64,000 bases of DNA from Caenorhabditis remanei (Eukaryota; Nematoda; Chromadorea; Rhabditida; Rhabditidae): the NCBI RefSeq assembly GCF_010183535.1, contig NC_071332.1:14012001-14076000 (forward strand), given 5' to 3'. A program made the position numbers and the translations under genes. Every line of letters begins with the position of its first letter. The stretch's first letter is position 1. A model generated the notes under the pieces. The model ran no database searches and was not told the DNA's origin. It saw nothing but the letters and a program-made list of their open reading frames with translations. Positions 45,487 to 58,152 of this stretch are shown one piece after another.

Positions 45487-46764
45487 ATGAATTTCGAGTT
45501 ATGTGATATTTCTAAACTGGTATTAACTGTTTTCTCCTGTTTTATCAATATTCTATTGATGATTGTGGTCCTCAGAAAATCACCAAAGTCACTGGGTTCA
45601 TATAAATATTTGATGGTTTTCATGTCAATCTCAGAACTTTGTTATGCTTTGATTGACATTCTACTGAAACCAGAAGTGATACTAAATGGAAGTTTTTGGA
45701 CTGTTGGAACTAACTCTACGAGGACAATCTTACCGTTATGGTTGGCTTATCCATTAGTCCGTGAGTTCTTTTTCTTTTCTTTCGAATCAAAAACACAAGG
45801 GATTTCAGTTCTTTGGGGGGCCTCATATGGAATTGCAATGGCATGTTTTGAGATTCATTTCATATTTCGTTATTTTATGGTTACGGGGTGAGTTCTGCTC
45901 AAAGAAACCATTTTTCATGTGTCAACTCCTGTGAATTTAGAAACAGACAATGGGTGTCAGGTTCTCTGATGCTTATAATTTGGTTCAGTGTTCCTTTTAT
46001 ATGTGGTTTTGTGTATGCTTTCACAATTCATGTTTTCTTACGATTCGACAATGCTTTGGAAGTTTTCCAGAGGTAGTTTTAATATTCAAATCACGAAATT
46101 TATTTCACGCTTTCAGAGCAAACATTGAAAGTCTTAAACATTTTTCAATCGATGAATTGGTTTACTACGGGTTCAATTTCTACCGAACTCCTCTAGGTTC
46201 AGAAGTACAAGAAGTCAACTGGAATAATATGAACGGTCTCATTCTGATGAGTTCTATTGTGGTGAGTTTCTCCTATTTTGTTGTTGGAATGTTCAATCAT
46301 CCGTTATCAGGCTCTCTCCCTTATCACTATGATATATTTTGCTGTGAAAGCTCATAAAGCGATTCGAGAGTTAGCTTCTTCTTGCGAGAACTTATCCTCA
46401 TTGGCTCAATCCCTCCAAAGACAATTGTTCTACTCACTCGTCATTCAAACCATCATCCCAATGATTCTCATTCACGTCCCCACCACTTTCATAGTCGTCA
46501 GCTCACTTTTAGGTGTTGGAAAGCAATTATACGGGGATGTTATAATTGTGACAATTGGATTATTTCCTGCGATTGATCCATTGCCAAGTTTGATTATCAT
46601 CAAGCCTTATCGAGAGGCTATTAAGAGTGAGTTTAATAATAGTCAATATCTCATTCCTCATTTGTTCTTTTCCAGACTTCCTGCTTTTCAAAAAACCGAG
46701 TTCAACGATCAGACCAGATGATACAAAATTCTCAAATGTTATCAGTAGAGCTGTGTTTACTTGA
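45487..46764 (+). CDS. STR-class chemoreceptor J (7TM GPCR), intact
   Basis: Exons 45487-45760, 45809-45887, 45941-46072, 46117-46261, 46311-46626 and 46676-46764 join in frame to 344 aa. Marks are LRKSPKSLGSYKYLMVFMSI and SELCYALIDILLKP, ASYGIAMACFEIHFIFRYFM at TM3, SGSLMLIIWFSVPFICGFVY at TM4, RQLFYSLVIQTIIPMILIHV at TM6, FPAIDPLPSLIIIKPYREAI at TM7. The exon phases mirror receptor I, but I has one extra intron in its first exon. An upstream in-frame ATG at 45415 would add a second hydrophobic stretch and is less likely. Confidence 0.86.
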
Positions 46765-46978
46765 ATAGGTCATTGTTTTTAAACTTTAAATACAATATAT
46801 TTTAAACCTCTGAATCCTATTTTCTCTATTGAACATTAAGCTGATCTCTGAATAACTCATTCTTCGTTCATTTTTTACTACAATGTTCATAACAAATCAT
46901 CTAATCTAGACAGGAACAGCCCGCGGCAAAATAAAAATTGTCGTTGACAACATCGAAAAACAATTACAATCAGAATGG

Positions 46979-47225
46979 ACAAAGTTCTCGCAACTTCTCC
47001 TAATAATTTTTAGTACCTCTTACTGTCACTGTGAGCCTAATCAATATCTGTAAACTTATGTGATCTTCACAAAATCTTCGCAATCGCTGGGTTCTTATTT
47101 TTCTTCTTCATATCTTTTTCTGAACTTGGCTGTACTCTGGTTGACTTACTCATAAAAACAGAAGTGATGTCAAGTGGCAGTTTTTTGGGGAAGAATTTAG
47201 AAAAAATTACTGTTACGGTTGGTCA
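46979..47225 (+). pseudogene. Relic of the first exon of an STR receptor
   Basis: Just downstream of receptor J, the plus strand reads KSSQSLGSYF in one frame and ISFSELGCTLVDLLIKTEVM + SSGSF in another, matching KSPKSLGSYKYLMVFMSISE and LKPEVILNGSF of J. The frame changes between the two pieces and no later exons follow. This is a decayed tandem copy of the 5' end of J. Confidence 0.65.
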
Positions 47226-47439
47226 TTAAAACTTTTAAAAAGTTGAGTTGCTAATAAATAATATTTATAAATACAAAACGGAGTAAAAAGGGAGAGTCGA
47301 AAAAGTTTACCAATATGAGCGAGAAATTCAACAATGAGCGGGTAATCGAGATAAAAAGAGTCAAATTAGAAAAAGTCAAAGAATGAAAACAAAAACGGAG
47401 AAGAATTTTTAAAAAACTTATCAACAATTGATAAAATTC

Positions 47440-50400
47440 TTATCTTTGATATATGATTTTTCCACCATTAAGGTAACAAATTGTGTCGAGTGTCTTTGCA
47501 ACAAAGATTCCATTATTTGGATAGTTCTCAAAGTTTCTCATAAAGTTCCGGAGAACCACAGCGGTGACCGAGACGACGATTGCTTCATTCATGAGCAACT
47601 CCGATTCGGTTGGGTCCAGTCCTTCGCGATGATTTTCAACGGCCTGAGTTTATTAAAAAATTATTAAAATGTTTTATTTATTAGGTTGATGCATAAGTTT
47701 CTTTCTTTTTTGAAGGTGTGACTTTGGCCCCCGGTCTCTCAGCGATGAGGTTGTTTTTCAACCCAAACTTTTTCGCATTTTTATGACCTCTTTAGTGGCT
47801 AACATATAATGTTTCAAGTTGGTGCCTAGACAGTCCGCTCGTGAAAACGATGGCTTTTTTGATCGCCAACCATGTGCCTGTTTTGGAAAGTTTTTTGATT
47901 TTTATCGCATTGCTATCGAAATGATAAGATCTTCATAAGAAATTGAACGCAATTTATAGAACAAGATTTGATCTTGTTAACACGTTTTAGTTTTTAGTCG
48001 GAATGTTAAAAACAAAAAAGTTGTGATAAGACGATCGACAGCAACGAGAAACCATGGTTCAGCTGGGTTCAAACAGATTACAGAAATATTTGAGAGAACA
48101 TTTGTACCAAACTATTTGTAAAAGTTAGAGGATAACATGAGTAAATTATGTCTTAAAAAAGTTTATGACAAAGCCATCAAATTAAGTGATAAAACTTGGC
48201 TGATAAATTTTTTATGATTTTCGCGCATTCGAGAAATTTTGTGTACTATACCTGAGTGGAGTCTAGGTCTCTTCTGAACGCTCACAAATAAGTCTGAATT
48301 ATTTTATTGTAAGTAATCAATAGTACACACATTGATCTAAAAATGTACTAAATATCTAGTGGATTGCTTTAGAGGTAGGAGCAATAGGCCTCATCAAACT
48401 CAAAAATAAAGTGATTTTGATGATGTTGACTTCGGGCTTCCTGCGAAAAAGTACAAATGATGTGAATATTGAAAACAAAGTAAATTTAGAAACATCAATG
48501 TCTACTTTACTCAATAACCAACATTTCCACCAATTTCCCTAACTACAGTTAAAGAAATATTAAAAATACTGGGACACTCCTAAATTGCTGATCCTAACCT
48601 TTCATCAGGGACCCGCACTGAACTATCGTTGCTTAGTTGGAATGCCTTTATTTGCTTTTTATAAGTAAATGTTTTTGCTTGTTTTAATTCTGAATAGCTC
48701 ACCAATTCTTGTCAACATTTTCTAGGAAAAAAATGGAGACGAAGAATGGTACCAAAAAAGGGTTCCTCAAGTGTTTTGACGTGCCTCCGGCTGAGATTAG
48801 GCGGATGGTGGATGTCAAGTCACAGGTATAATCACAATGAGTTATTGGTACTAGCCAACAATGTTTCTTATTATGTGAACTATTAGTCTTCTAGAAATTT
48901 CATACCAAAAATGACCCAAAAAAAGAAAGAAACTTATGCATCAACCTAATAGGATTGAATGTTTTCCCTTTTTTCGTTCCCCGTAGTCTATTGTTCTGGT
49001 CTCCAATCTACTACTAACACATCATAAACTGAAAATGATACCTGAATGATTTCCATCGAGATATTCGGGTAAATTTCCACTCTTCCCAGATTGTGATCCC
49101 AAAAATGGGCATCCTTACTAAGTCCTGGGAAACGTTGCCCATCTTTGGTCTGACGATTTTCAGGAGCTTCGAACATATCGTAGTCGAAAAGGAAGCTTGC
49201 TTCGATCTATAAAATTGCAATTGGGATAAATCGAGGGAGAATATAACAAGAGTTTGGGTTTAAAAACTATTGGAACCAAAATGAAAAAAGCACAGCTTTT
49301 GATGAAACTTTTGATCATTTCATCAATTCTGAGCCTTTTCATTTCAAGAAGGTTAGGGTATGACTCACCTCAACTTCTCCATCCACAACACGTGTGACTT
49401 TGGGTGGGTTCTGGAATTCAGTCACTTTCTTGGCAGTAGTTTTATTAACTGCAGAATATCGACTTCCTTTCTTATTTGCGTTCAATGAATATGTGTACCA
49501 TTTTCCGATCTGGTTAAATGGATGTGCAATTGTCCTCGTAAAATGAATGAACTCACTCTATGTTCGACTTTTAAGGGATCGTCTTCTACTTGTCCTAGTG
49601 AGAGTTTATTGGCTTCTGGGTTTTCATGTTGTACACTTGCCGTCTCCTTTGGCATCCATCGAGTGAGTCCAAGTACCGGATTGAAAAGATACGAACAATA
49701 TTCAGTTGATCCTCCAGTTTCTTGACGGAACGCCACGTTTCTGTAGGACGCTTTGATACAAAGTCCCATTTGGACATCATCTGATGGTGGTACTCTATCC
49801 TTCTTGACACACTGAGAAAATTCGGACTTTTGAATTTTTCACAAGATTTTTCTTACCGGGTTATTGGGTCTTGGGAAAGCAGCCTCTTTCATGGTTAGCC
49901 CCATAAATTCTAGGGTCCATGGCTGAAAGTTAAGAAAATTTATGTTTGAAAGGAGATTTGAATTTGTTGATTTCTTACTGTAAGCCGACAGTATGAAGAG
50001 CCTTCGAATGGTGCCTCTTCGATGAGTTCTATGATTTTAAAGTTGCCGTTTTTCCATGGAGCATACTTGACAACAATCTGAAAAGTAATGTCTCATATTC
50101 TCTCGACTTTAATACTGAATAACTAACCTCAACAACATCATCTCCTCTAACTTTATCTTTGAAGAGATTATCTCCATCGTCAAGATATTTGAGAAAAGGA
50201 TTCCAGACCGCATACTTATATTTTTTATGGATTTTCGGCGGGAGAAAGAAATTGTTGGGTCCAATAGCCAACACTTTAGCAAATACTTCTCCATCCTCCT
50301 CCCACACTTCGCATCTTTTGTTTTCGTATTCGTCGCGTGCTTCGAGACTCTGAAAATATTAGTTTCATCACTGATTGCTCCAAAGAAAGTTCGTTCTTAT

Positions 50401-50626
50401 GAACCATAACAAAATACTTACATTTTCCCATATATCGTACCAAACGCCAAGTTCCAAATCTCCAGTATTTTTCAATTCGACGATTCCATGCTCAATTGTA
50501 TAAATCTGAAAATTATTCAACTCGTCTATCTACGAATGTTTCAAAATGTATGTACTGATAACATACCTTCACGGTTTCATCATTCAATTCACACGAGAAC
50601 CCGAATGAAGAGATTCCGGAGCTCAT
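47440..50626 (-). CDS. Uncharacterised protein K (paralogue of L)
   Basis: Nine exons (50626-50567, 50505-50422, 50349-50128, 50077-49979, 49922-49857, 49811-49557, 49509-49369, 49206-49042, 47643-47440) join in frame to 431 aa. It starts MSSGISSFGFSCELNDETVK, then IYTIEHGIVELKNTGDLELG, KYKYAVWNPFLKYLDDGDNL, IVVKYAPWKNGNFKIIELIE, MGLCIKASYRNVAFRQETGG, and ends ICYLNGGKIIYQR. No signal peptide or TM segment, so it is probably cytosolic or nuclear. I do not recognise the family. The first five exons are mainly beta-type sequence. The 1.4-kb last intron contains a mariner-type element. Confidence 0.75.
47681..48949. mobile_element. Mariner-type element, 1269 bp, in the last intron of K
   Basis: Terminal inverted repeats TTAGGTTGATGCATAAGTTT / reverse complement are flanked by TA (47679-47680 and 48950-48951). 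The ends resemble the TTAGGTTG termini of mariner elements and the length is that of a full mariner. I could not find an open transposase; the interior is riddled with stops, so it is decayed or non-autonomous. Confidence 0.75.
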
Positions 50627-51396
50627 CGGCTGAAATGAGCTTATATTGGGAGGGAAAATAGATTTTCAGAATTGCTTTGATACAAAAAAGCTTTATTGAA
50701 TTCGATTTACACGGGAAACGGGTGATAAGGATAAGCCGTAGTTTGGGAACTTTGAAATGGAAACGGAACAATGAATAGGGTTTTTTGGAAACTGCAAGCA
50801 AGTGGAACTTCAGCTATTCTAGTAATGAATAACTTATAATTAAAATTATCCTAGCAGCGGTCATTTAACTTTAACAGAAAAAAGTTTCGGCTAAGTGAGG
50901 CTTTTTAGGTAAAAAAAATGAACACATAGACATCTAGACCGTTCTACATTTCAAACGCCAAAAGAGCGCGTTTGCTGAGGTGAAGCTGTGAAGAACCATG
51001 GAGGTACATGGAGTGTTGTCTCACTTTTTATAAAAGAAAGCCAGTTGAGGTGAAGAGACGCAAAGAGAGAAAATAAAACTGTTAGTGTTGAATCAACGAG
51101 TATTTTCAGAGAGAAAACAAACACGTTTCGAAATTAAAAACAATTCATATTTCATGAAAAACAGCAACAGCAATAGATAATATTAAACAAAAATCAGTGA
51201 GGAGGTGGGGAACAAAACCAGAACAAAGAGCTTATCTTATCATGGAAAAGAGATTCGAAAAGGGCAACAATATAATAATGTCATTGAGTGGGCAATCGAG
51301 ATGAAGAGAATGAGATTTTGGTAGAGTTAAAGTATGATGGATGGAAAACTGGGAGGGAGAAAAAGATGAAATCGAGAATTGTTGATAAATTTCTTA
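50627..51396. other. Intergenic stretch between K and L
   Basis: About 770 bp, upstream of K and downstream of L. No gene supported. The part just upstream of the K start resembles that of L, as expected for a tandem duplication. Confidence 0.4.
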
Positions 51397-53246
51397 TCAT
51401 TGATAAATAATGTTTCCACCATTGAGGTAGCAAATTGTGTTGACTCTTCTGGCAACAAAGATTCCATGATTTGGATATTTCTCGAAGTTTCTAATAAAGT
51501 TCACGTGAACCACAGAGGTGACCGAGACGACGATCGCTTCCTTTTCCAGTTTCTCGGCCTCCCGAGGTCCCAGACTTTGACGGTGACTCTCTATAGCCTG
51601 AAATATTTGTCATTGTGATAGATTTTCTGACAAGGTCTACAACTAAATCATTTCAACTGATCTTTATTAAATACGTACCCGAATGATAGTCTCAGATTCA
51701 GTGGGATAAACTTCGACTCTTCCCAAATTGGTATCCCAGAAATGAGTGTCTGTTCTGAGTCCCTCATGTCTAAGATTCCAATCCTCGATCAGACTGTTCT
51801 CCTCCGATTCAAACATTTTTGGGTCGAAGAGGAAGCTCGCTTCAATCTGAAAACTAAGAACAGTCCGGATGGTGGTTCATGTTATTTCCTTACCTCTACT
51901 TCTCCATTCACGACACGTGTCTCTTTTGGAACAACTTGGACCTCATTCACATTTCCAGCCGTTGTTCTGATCAACGCTCGTGCTCTTATCGGTTCGTCAC
52001 TCCTGTATTTTTTTGCTTCAACCAATTTGAAAGAGAACCACTTTCCAAGCTGAAAGTATTGCATCTTTAGTATTTCAAGAAACATTTCTCCATTAGACGA
52101 ACGCGTTTGCCGACTTCGAACATGTCACTGTTCACATTATACACAGCTGCCTTCGATGATGTTGGTTCCGTAGTCTTCATTTCACGTATGCACCAACGGA
52201 CGAGTCCTAATGTGGGAGTGAACAGATAGGAGCACATTGGTTTAACTCCTAAGCTCGGTTTAACCGTCTTCGGAAACGCAACATTCACGGCTTCCGCTTT
52301 TATGCAGACTCCCACTTGGACGTCAAATGGTTGGATTCTTCTAAACTGGTCGATACACTGAAATTTCAAGAATTGGCGACACTCCGGAGAACAGTTAAAC
52401 TTACGATGGAATTCGGTTTTGGCAGAAGAGCCTCCGTCATGTTTCTTGCCATTTGCTCAAGCGTCCATGGCTGAAAGTTAGAAAAATTTATGTTTGAAAG
52501 GAGATTTGAATTTGTTGATTTCTTACTGTAAGCCGACAGTATGAAGAGCCTTCGAATGGTGCCTCTTCGATGAGTTCTACGATTTTAAAGTTGCCGTTTT
52601 TCCATGGAGCATACTTGACAATAATCTGAAAAGTAATTTATTTGTACCAAAGTGCTGAACTGCTAAATGGTGCTAATGAATATTTTTAAATTTGTATTAC
52701 CTCCTCTTTAAAGAATTATTTTTCAGACCCTATCGCTTCAACATGAAAAACCAACCTCAACAACATCATCTCCTCTAATTTTATCTTTGAAGAGATTATC
52801 TCCATCGTCAAGAAATTTCAAGAATGGATTCCAGACCGCATATTTATACTTTTGACTGATATCCTTATCGAGAAAGAAACTGTTGGGTCCAATAGCCAAT
52901 ACTCTAGCGAATACTTCTCCATCCTCCTCCCACACGTCGCATTGTTTGTTTTCGTATTTGTTCCGTTGTTCAAGACTCTGAATAAATCAGTTTCATTATT
53001 GATTGCTCCAAAAAAACATTGTTCGATTGAACCATAACAAAAACTTACTTTTTCACTCAAATCGTACCAAACCCCGAGTTCCAAATCTCCAGTATTTTTC
53101 AATTCGACGATTCCATGCTCAATTGTATAAATCTGAAAGTTATTGAACTCGTATATCTACTAATTTTTCAAAATGTATCAACATACCTTTACGGTTTCAT
53201 CATTCAATTCACACGAGAATCCGAATGAAATGATTTCGGTCGTCAT
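51397..53246 (-). CDS. Uncharacterised protein L (paralogue of K)
   Basis: Nine exons (53246-53187, 53132-53049, 52977-52756, 52625-52527, 52470-52405, 52357-52103, 52049-51894, 51846-51679, 51597-51397) join in frame to 436 aa, with six of nine exon lengths identical to K. It starts MTTEIISFGFSCELNDETVK and ends ICYLNGGNIIYQ. Exons 1-4 are much more similar to K than exons 5-8, and the intron between exons 4 and 5 is almost identical, which marks recent gene conversion. No membrane segment. The donor after exon 6 is GTTCGT. Family not recognised. Confidence 0.75.
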
Positions 53247-54011
53247 CGCCTGAAATTAGCATAATTTGGGAAGAGAAAATAGATGTTCAGAAATGTTTTG
53301 ATAAATATGAAATATGATTCACACGGGGAACGGGTGAGAAGGATACAAAAGCCGCAGTTTGAAAGAAAGAAACAATGAAAGAAAAAAAAGAACGGAAACT
53401 TGGTTTGACTTGACTTGATTGGAAACAATTTATATCGATCGATTCGAAATTTGATAATTTGCTGACCACCTCTCTCTTCCAAAATTTCAATTAGGAAGAA
53501 CAAAAGAAAGAAACAGGGAGATGAAAACATTTGAATGCTCATCGTAAGGAGTTCAGTCACATCGAAATAAGATGAATGACTCTTTGAATAAAAGAGGGAA
53601 AGAGAGGGTCTAGACGGGAGGATAGGGAGGGAAAGATAGAGCAGGCGGGAAGGAGAGAAGGAAAAGAATATTTGAATTCTTTTAGCGGTCAGATGCATAC
53701 GGGTTACCCCCTGCTGGGATGTAGATCAAATGGGTCAAGGTGAGAAACATGCTGTAGATGTTTCTATTTTCAGCCTTGCATTCAAATAGAAAAATTCTAG
53801 ATCTTCAGATAGGAGTCATTGAGGACCCCTGGTTTTCTTGAATGAAGCAAACAACTCCAGAAAGAATAAGACCTTCTGAAAATTGATTTATGAATTGCAG
53901 GTGGTTTTTTTAATACATAGAGGCCCGCCCTACGTGAAGGTAATTTGTCGAAAAAAGTCAATTTGCCAATCCACTCTATAAATCTAGAGAACTAATTCAA
54001 ATAATATATTT
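53247..54011. other. Intergenic stretch between L and the SRH gene
   Basis: Head-to-head upstream regions of two genes. A long C/T-rich tract lies on the minus strand near 53500-53660 and keeps a long frame open (151 codons) that I do not consider coding. Nothing else seen. Confidence 0.4.
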
Positions 54012-55087
54012 ATGTGTACGTGGCGAGGTAGTTATTTTGAAACGGACGAATTCTTTTCATTATCTTTACATATTTTATCTGTGATTCAAGTTCCACTAGA
54101 TGCTCTTGGAACTTACATAATTATTTTCAAAACTCCTTCAAACATGAAAAAAGTTCAGTTTTCAATGCTAGTGGTCCATTTAACGTGAGTTTAAATTCCT
54201 GAAATCAGCCGAATCTCCTATTTCAGGTGTTTCTTGTCAGACGTGACCATGAATGTTCTCGTCGTTCCTTATACTTTTTTCTCTGCTGCCGTAGGGTATC
54301 CTATGGGAGTTTTGACATGGTTTGGAGTACTCACTATGTTCCAAGTCTACTCTGGCTTTACGTCTGTTATGCGTGAGTCGTGGATATTCAAGTTACAATT
54401 TTTTAAATCTTTGATATTTCAGTTCTCGGTCCTGCTCTTGTTTTGTTTTTTGAAGATCGTTACAACCATTTGGTTCGATTAGACTCGGATACAAGAAGTC
54501 GTTTTATCAAGAGATGCATTCACTTTGGAAGCTACTACTTTCTAACTTTCATCTGCATGATTCCCTTATTTTTTGAAATTCCAAGTCTACAAAATGCAAA
54601 GAAACTAACATACAATGAGTTCCCATGTCTACCTCAAAATATTTTCGAGAAACCTGGAGTCTTCATGTTGACTTCAAACACTGGACCAGCAATGGCTTGC
54701 CTTTTCAGCTTTTTCTTTATTTCTGCCTGCCAAGCGTTTTATTTCACATTCCGAGTAATGTTTTACTTATCAAAACAGAAAGGACTATCCCAAAAGACAT
54801 ATTGTATGCAAAAGAAATTCTTCAAATCTCTATGTGTCCAAGTATTCGTTCCCATACTTGTTCTTGCTCCCCCCGCTCTTTGTCTTATAATTTCTGGCGT
54901 ATTTCGTCATGTGGATATGCTATTCACAAACATTTCTATCATTTGGTTGACAACTCATGGAATATTCTCAACCATAACTATGTTATGCGTTCATAAAGCT
55001 TATCGAGAAGCAACAGTCAATATTTTATTGCGAAGGAAACGTCCGACAATCTCTTCCTTATCTAGGAATTCTGTAAACATGTTTTAA
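54012..55087 (+). CDS. SRH-class chemoreceptor (7TM GPCR), intact
   Basis: Exons 54012-54184, 54227-54372 and 54423-55087 join in frame to 327 aa. Marks: FKTPSNMKKVQFSMLVVHLT and CFLSDVTMNVLVVPYTFFSA then AVGYPMGVLTWFGV at TM2-TM3; LVLFFEDRYNHL after TM3; SQKTYCMQKKFFKSLCVQVF before TM6; LTTHGIFSTITMLCVHKAYR at TM7. THGxxSTxxMxxVHKxYR is the SRH hallmark. Seven hydrophobic segments are open and no lesion is present. Confidence 0.86.
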
Positions 55088-55557
55088 GTAAACTCTCGTT
55101 TAATTTTTCAATGAAGTTACAACGTGGTGTATAAGAAGACGTTATCCCATTGATGAATCTTGTTTTTCTACGAACCTTTACTCAAATATCTGTTGCATTG
55201 AAATATGTTGAGAAGTCCAGGTTTCAAAGATTTCATTGATTATTCATGTAACCTGGCAGATTTTTATTGAAGCTCCATAAAACTTATAGACTGACAACTT
55301 TTGAAAAACTTTTTGCAAACAAGCAGTGACTCTTTTTTCTTCAAATATGAGGACTTAAAAAAACATCAATTTTCAGCGAATCGAGTCCAAGTCTGGTCCA
55401 AGTTTGTAAAAACAGCTACTAGAGACTACAATTTAGCAGAAAAAGAATATATAAATTCATAATATTACATCAAAAATTTTATTAGTCTCATAAGTCCCTT
55501 ACTAAATTTAAAATATCAAAGAAATAGGGAGTAGGAATAGAAGTTCACTCGTTTTTA
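55088..55557. other. Intergenic stretch between convergent genes
   Basis: 3' flanks of the SRH gene (plus) and of the secreted-protein gene (minus). AT-rich; no feature seen. Confidence 0.4.
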
Positions 55558-57583
55558 TTATTCATCGGCCACATCGACTTTGTTTACATTTTTCAAAACG
55601 AAACGCTTACAATCTCCGACACTTAACAAATTTACTGTTCCTGGATTAGCTGTTTGAGAAATCACTTCCGAAGCCTGCAATAATTTGAAATAATCTGTCA
55701 ATTTTTTTCTGCAACCTACAGAAATGATGTTAGCTTCACAGTTAGGAGCCTTGATCAAGTTGAAACGCATTGATTGTTCATGGAAACTTGGCATTTGGAA
55801 GTATTCAATATATGGGAGACTTGGTCCTGAATCTCTTCCGTATGACATCTGAACTATATATTTTTTCTGATCAGGATTAGGTTTATGTCTTCTGAATTTC
55901 AGTTTGTTTATGTTCGAAGAGCTTCCGGCTAGTGGACGAGCTTCGTCACTGTCTGGTCCAACAAAAAACTGTTGTTCGAAGAAGATGTCAATGGTTTCTG
56001 AGAGTTTCATTTCCTTCTCGTATTGATCCATTTGTTTAGTTTCTTTGGTTATCCACAAACGAATCCTAAAAGGAAGAAACTATTGAGGAGAACTAAAATT
56101 TTTCTTGGAACTCTCCAGCCCTATTTAATTTCAAACTTACCAGCTACATGTCGGTCCAATACTAACAGTGACAGACTCGTATCTATCGACGATTTTGTTG
56201 TTGTTTTCCCTTATCAACCATGATTCACCCGTAATCAGTCCTATCGCCTTCTTCAGTTTATTTTTAGAGGTTGTTACATATCCATTGCACTTATCTTTAA
56301 GTCTCGATTTTGAAAGGTCAACAGGATCAGTGGGTTTCAACACCTGAAAATTAGTTTATTTGGTTGGTTTAATTCTTCCATTTAAATTCATTTTGAATCA
56401 ATCAATATCATACTGAAATTCACTTACCGGTAACAAATCTACCGTTTTTGCTGTTTCCAAGGCCTTCCCATCTTTTGGATTGACTACCGGCATGAAGAGT
56501 GAACTGATCCCTGTCGGATGAAGATAAGTTGTCAAAACTTGTGGAAGCTTATTTTTGTCTTTATAACTGAAACAGTGGAATGAATAGAAAATAGAAAAGA
56601 ACCATGCAAAAACAACTCACTGTTCAGGTGAGAAAAGTTGATAGAATTCAGTGTTCCGTCCATCTCGAGTAATGTGTGCAATACAGTATCGACTATTTGT
56701 GAGAACGAGTGCAACCTTATTCATCAAATCGAAATTCACACTCTTCATATTCGAGCTTGCATCATTGAACTTTCTGATCTTATCCACGTATTCCGCAGCC
56801 ACTTCCAAAACGTATTTTGAACTGGATTCGTGTTTGAATCGAACAGAACTGCGTTGATTGAAATGAGACGAAAAACCCTGATCTGTTCCGTCTAGAGACA
56901 CATCAATTCTGCCAATCGGTGGATAGAATTTAATGTATGGAGCTGTTTTAATTTTTTCTGTGACATGAAACTTTCCTACTCCTTTGGAGGAAGCTGGGAG
57001 GAAGAGCACATGGACACTGAAAGGGGGAAGTTAAAGAGAAAACTTCATTCGTCGACACTCACGCAGCACAATATTTCGGTGGCCAAACGGTAACATCAAA
57101 GTCTCCTGTTCCTAGTTCCCAGAGAGTTGCAAGAGTCGGTGGATGATCATCACTGAAAATATACATATTATCGCAGACTCCCTTTCAGATAACTTACATT
57201 GAAGTGTATTCCATTTGATATGTTCCCTGAATACTTCCAATTGGTGACTCCAAGTCCCATTCCTTTACAGCATAAGGTGGAGCTGCAGTCGACTGTGCGT
57301 GCACCTGAAAATAGACAAAGAGAGTGAGAGGCTATTGAGGTCTCTTTGAAACTTTAGTGAGTCGTACTCTAAATCCTTCTAATAGTTTTCAATTATTGGC
57401 ACAACTTTCGAAAACCTTATGCTGAAAACATGGCTTCCACCAGTGTGCACAAAAAAGCTCGACCATCCCCTCCAGCTCAATACACACCTGATTATTCAGA
57501 ATAAGACATGCGACGACAAACAGAAGAATTGATGACGTCCTGCATTTATTGAAGACGTTCAGAACGTCGACGACGAGAATCAT
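55558..57583 (-). CDS. Uncharacterised secreted protein, about 497 aa, with an apparent 1-base shift in exon 2
   Basis: Exons 57583-57488, 57304-57199, 57152-57063, 57016-56621, 56566-56428, 56343-56141, 56065-55720 and 55674-55558. The N-terminus MILVVDVLNVFNKCRTSSIL + LFVVACLILNNQ/VHAQS is a signal peptide. The mature part has TLWELGTGDFDVTVWPPKYC, YIKFYPPIGRIDVSLDGTDQ, NSRYCIAHITRDGRNTEFYQ and VTVSIGPTCSWIRLWITKET. No TM segment follows. In exon 2 the frame from the signal peptide (KEWDLESP) and the frame required by exon 3 (GTYQMEYTS-IDDHPPTLAT) differ by one base near 57240. I do not recognise the family. Confidence 0.65.
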
Positions 57584-58152
57584 CTCAACGAGAATATTCA
57601 GCGAGGCTGGTTTGCTTGTCCAAGTTTGTTCGAACTGATGATCAGTTTTCTCAATCACTACTTTTTATTTTGTGGCGGTGCTGGAAAAAGTGGGCGGAGC
57701 TTAGAAGAGGTCAGGAGGGTGTCAGGGGGTCACGGGGGAAATAGGAAACAAGAGGGAAAGGAGTCATGACTTTTTAAGGGGTCACGCATTTAAATAGAGA
57801 ATGTACATTGTTTAAGATTTGAGGAAAGATAAATATTTTGAATTCTCTTTCCTCTACGCTCCAAGAGAATAAGTTTTTCTGTTTCATCACTTCGAAAAAG
57901 GGGTTTATATTACAGCTTTTATTCAAAACATAGCTTTAACGTCGTGTAAGTAGGTCTTTAACGTCGTGTAAGTAGGTCGTTTTTTAACCTGAATTGTACA
58001 CTCGTACGTAACAAAAAAACTAGAATGTAACATGATATGAGAGAAATTCGGGGAGATCCATAGAGAGAAATGATACAGATGCAGAAAATGATAGAAATGA
58101 TACAGGTGCGTTAGTCTAACTCAACAAAAACAAACAAGAAAGAATTAAACAA
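57584..58152. other. Intergenic stretch with a 22-bp direct repeat
   Basis: The unit TTTAACGTCGTGTAAGTAGG + TC occurs twice in tandem at 57935-57956 and 57957-57978. The rest is the 5' flank of the secreted-protein gene and the 3' flank of the recombinase gene. Confidence 0.45.

Noticed and set aside
53243..53698. A 151-codon minus frame upstream of gene L
   Set aside because: It lies in a C/T-rich tract, is rich in Ser, Leu and Phe, and has no splice or homology support.
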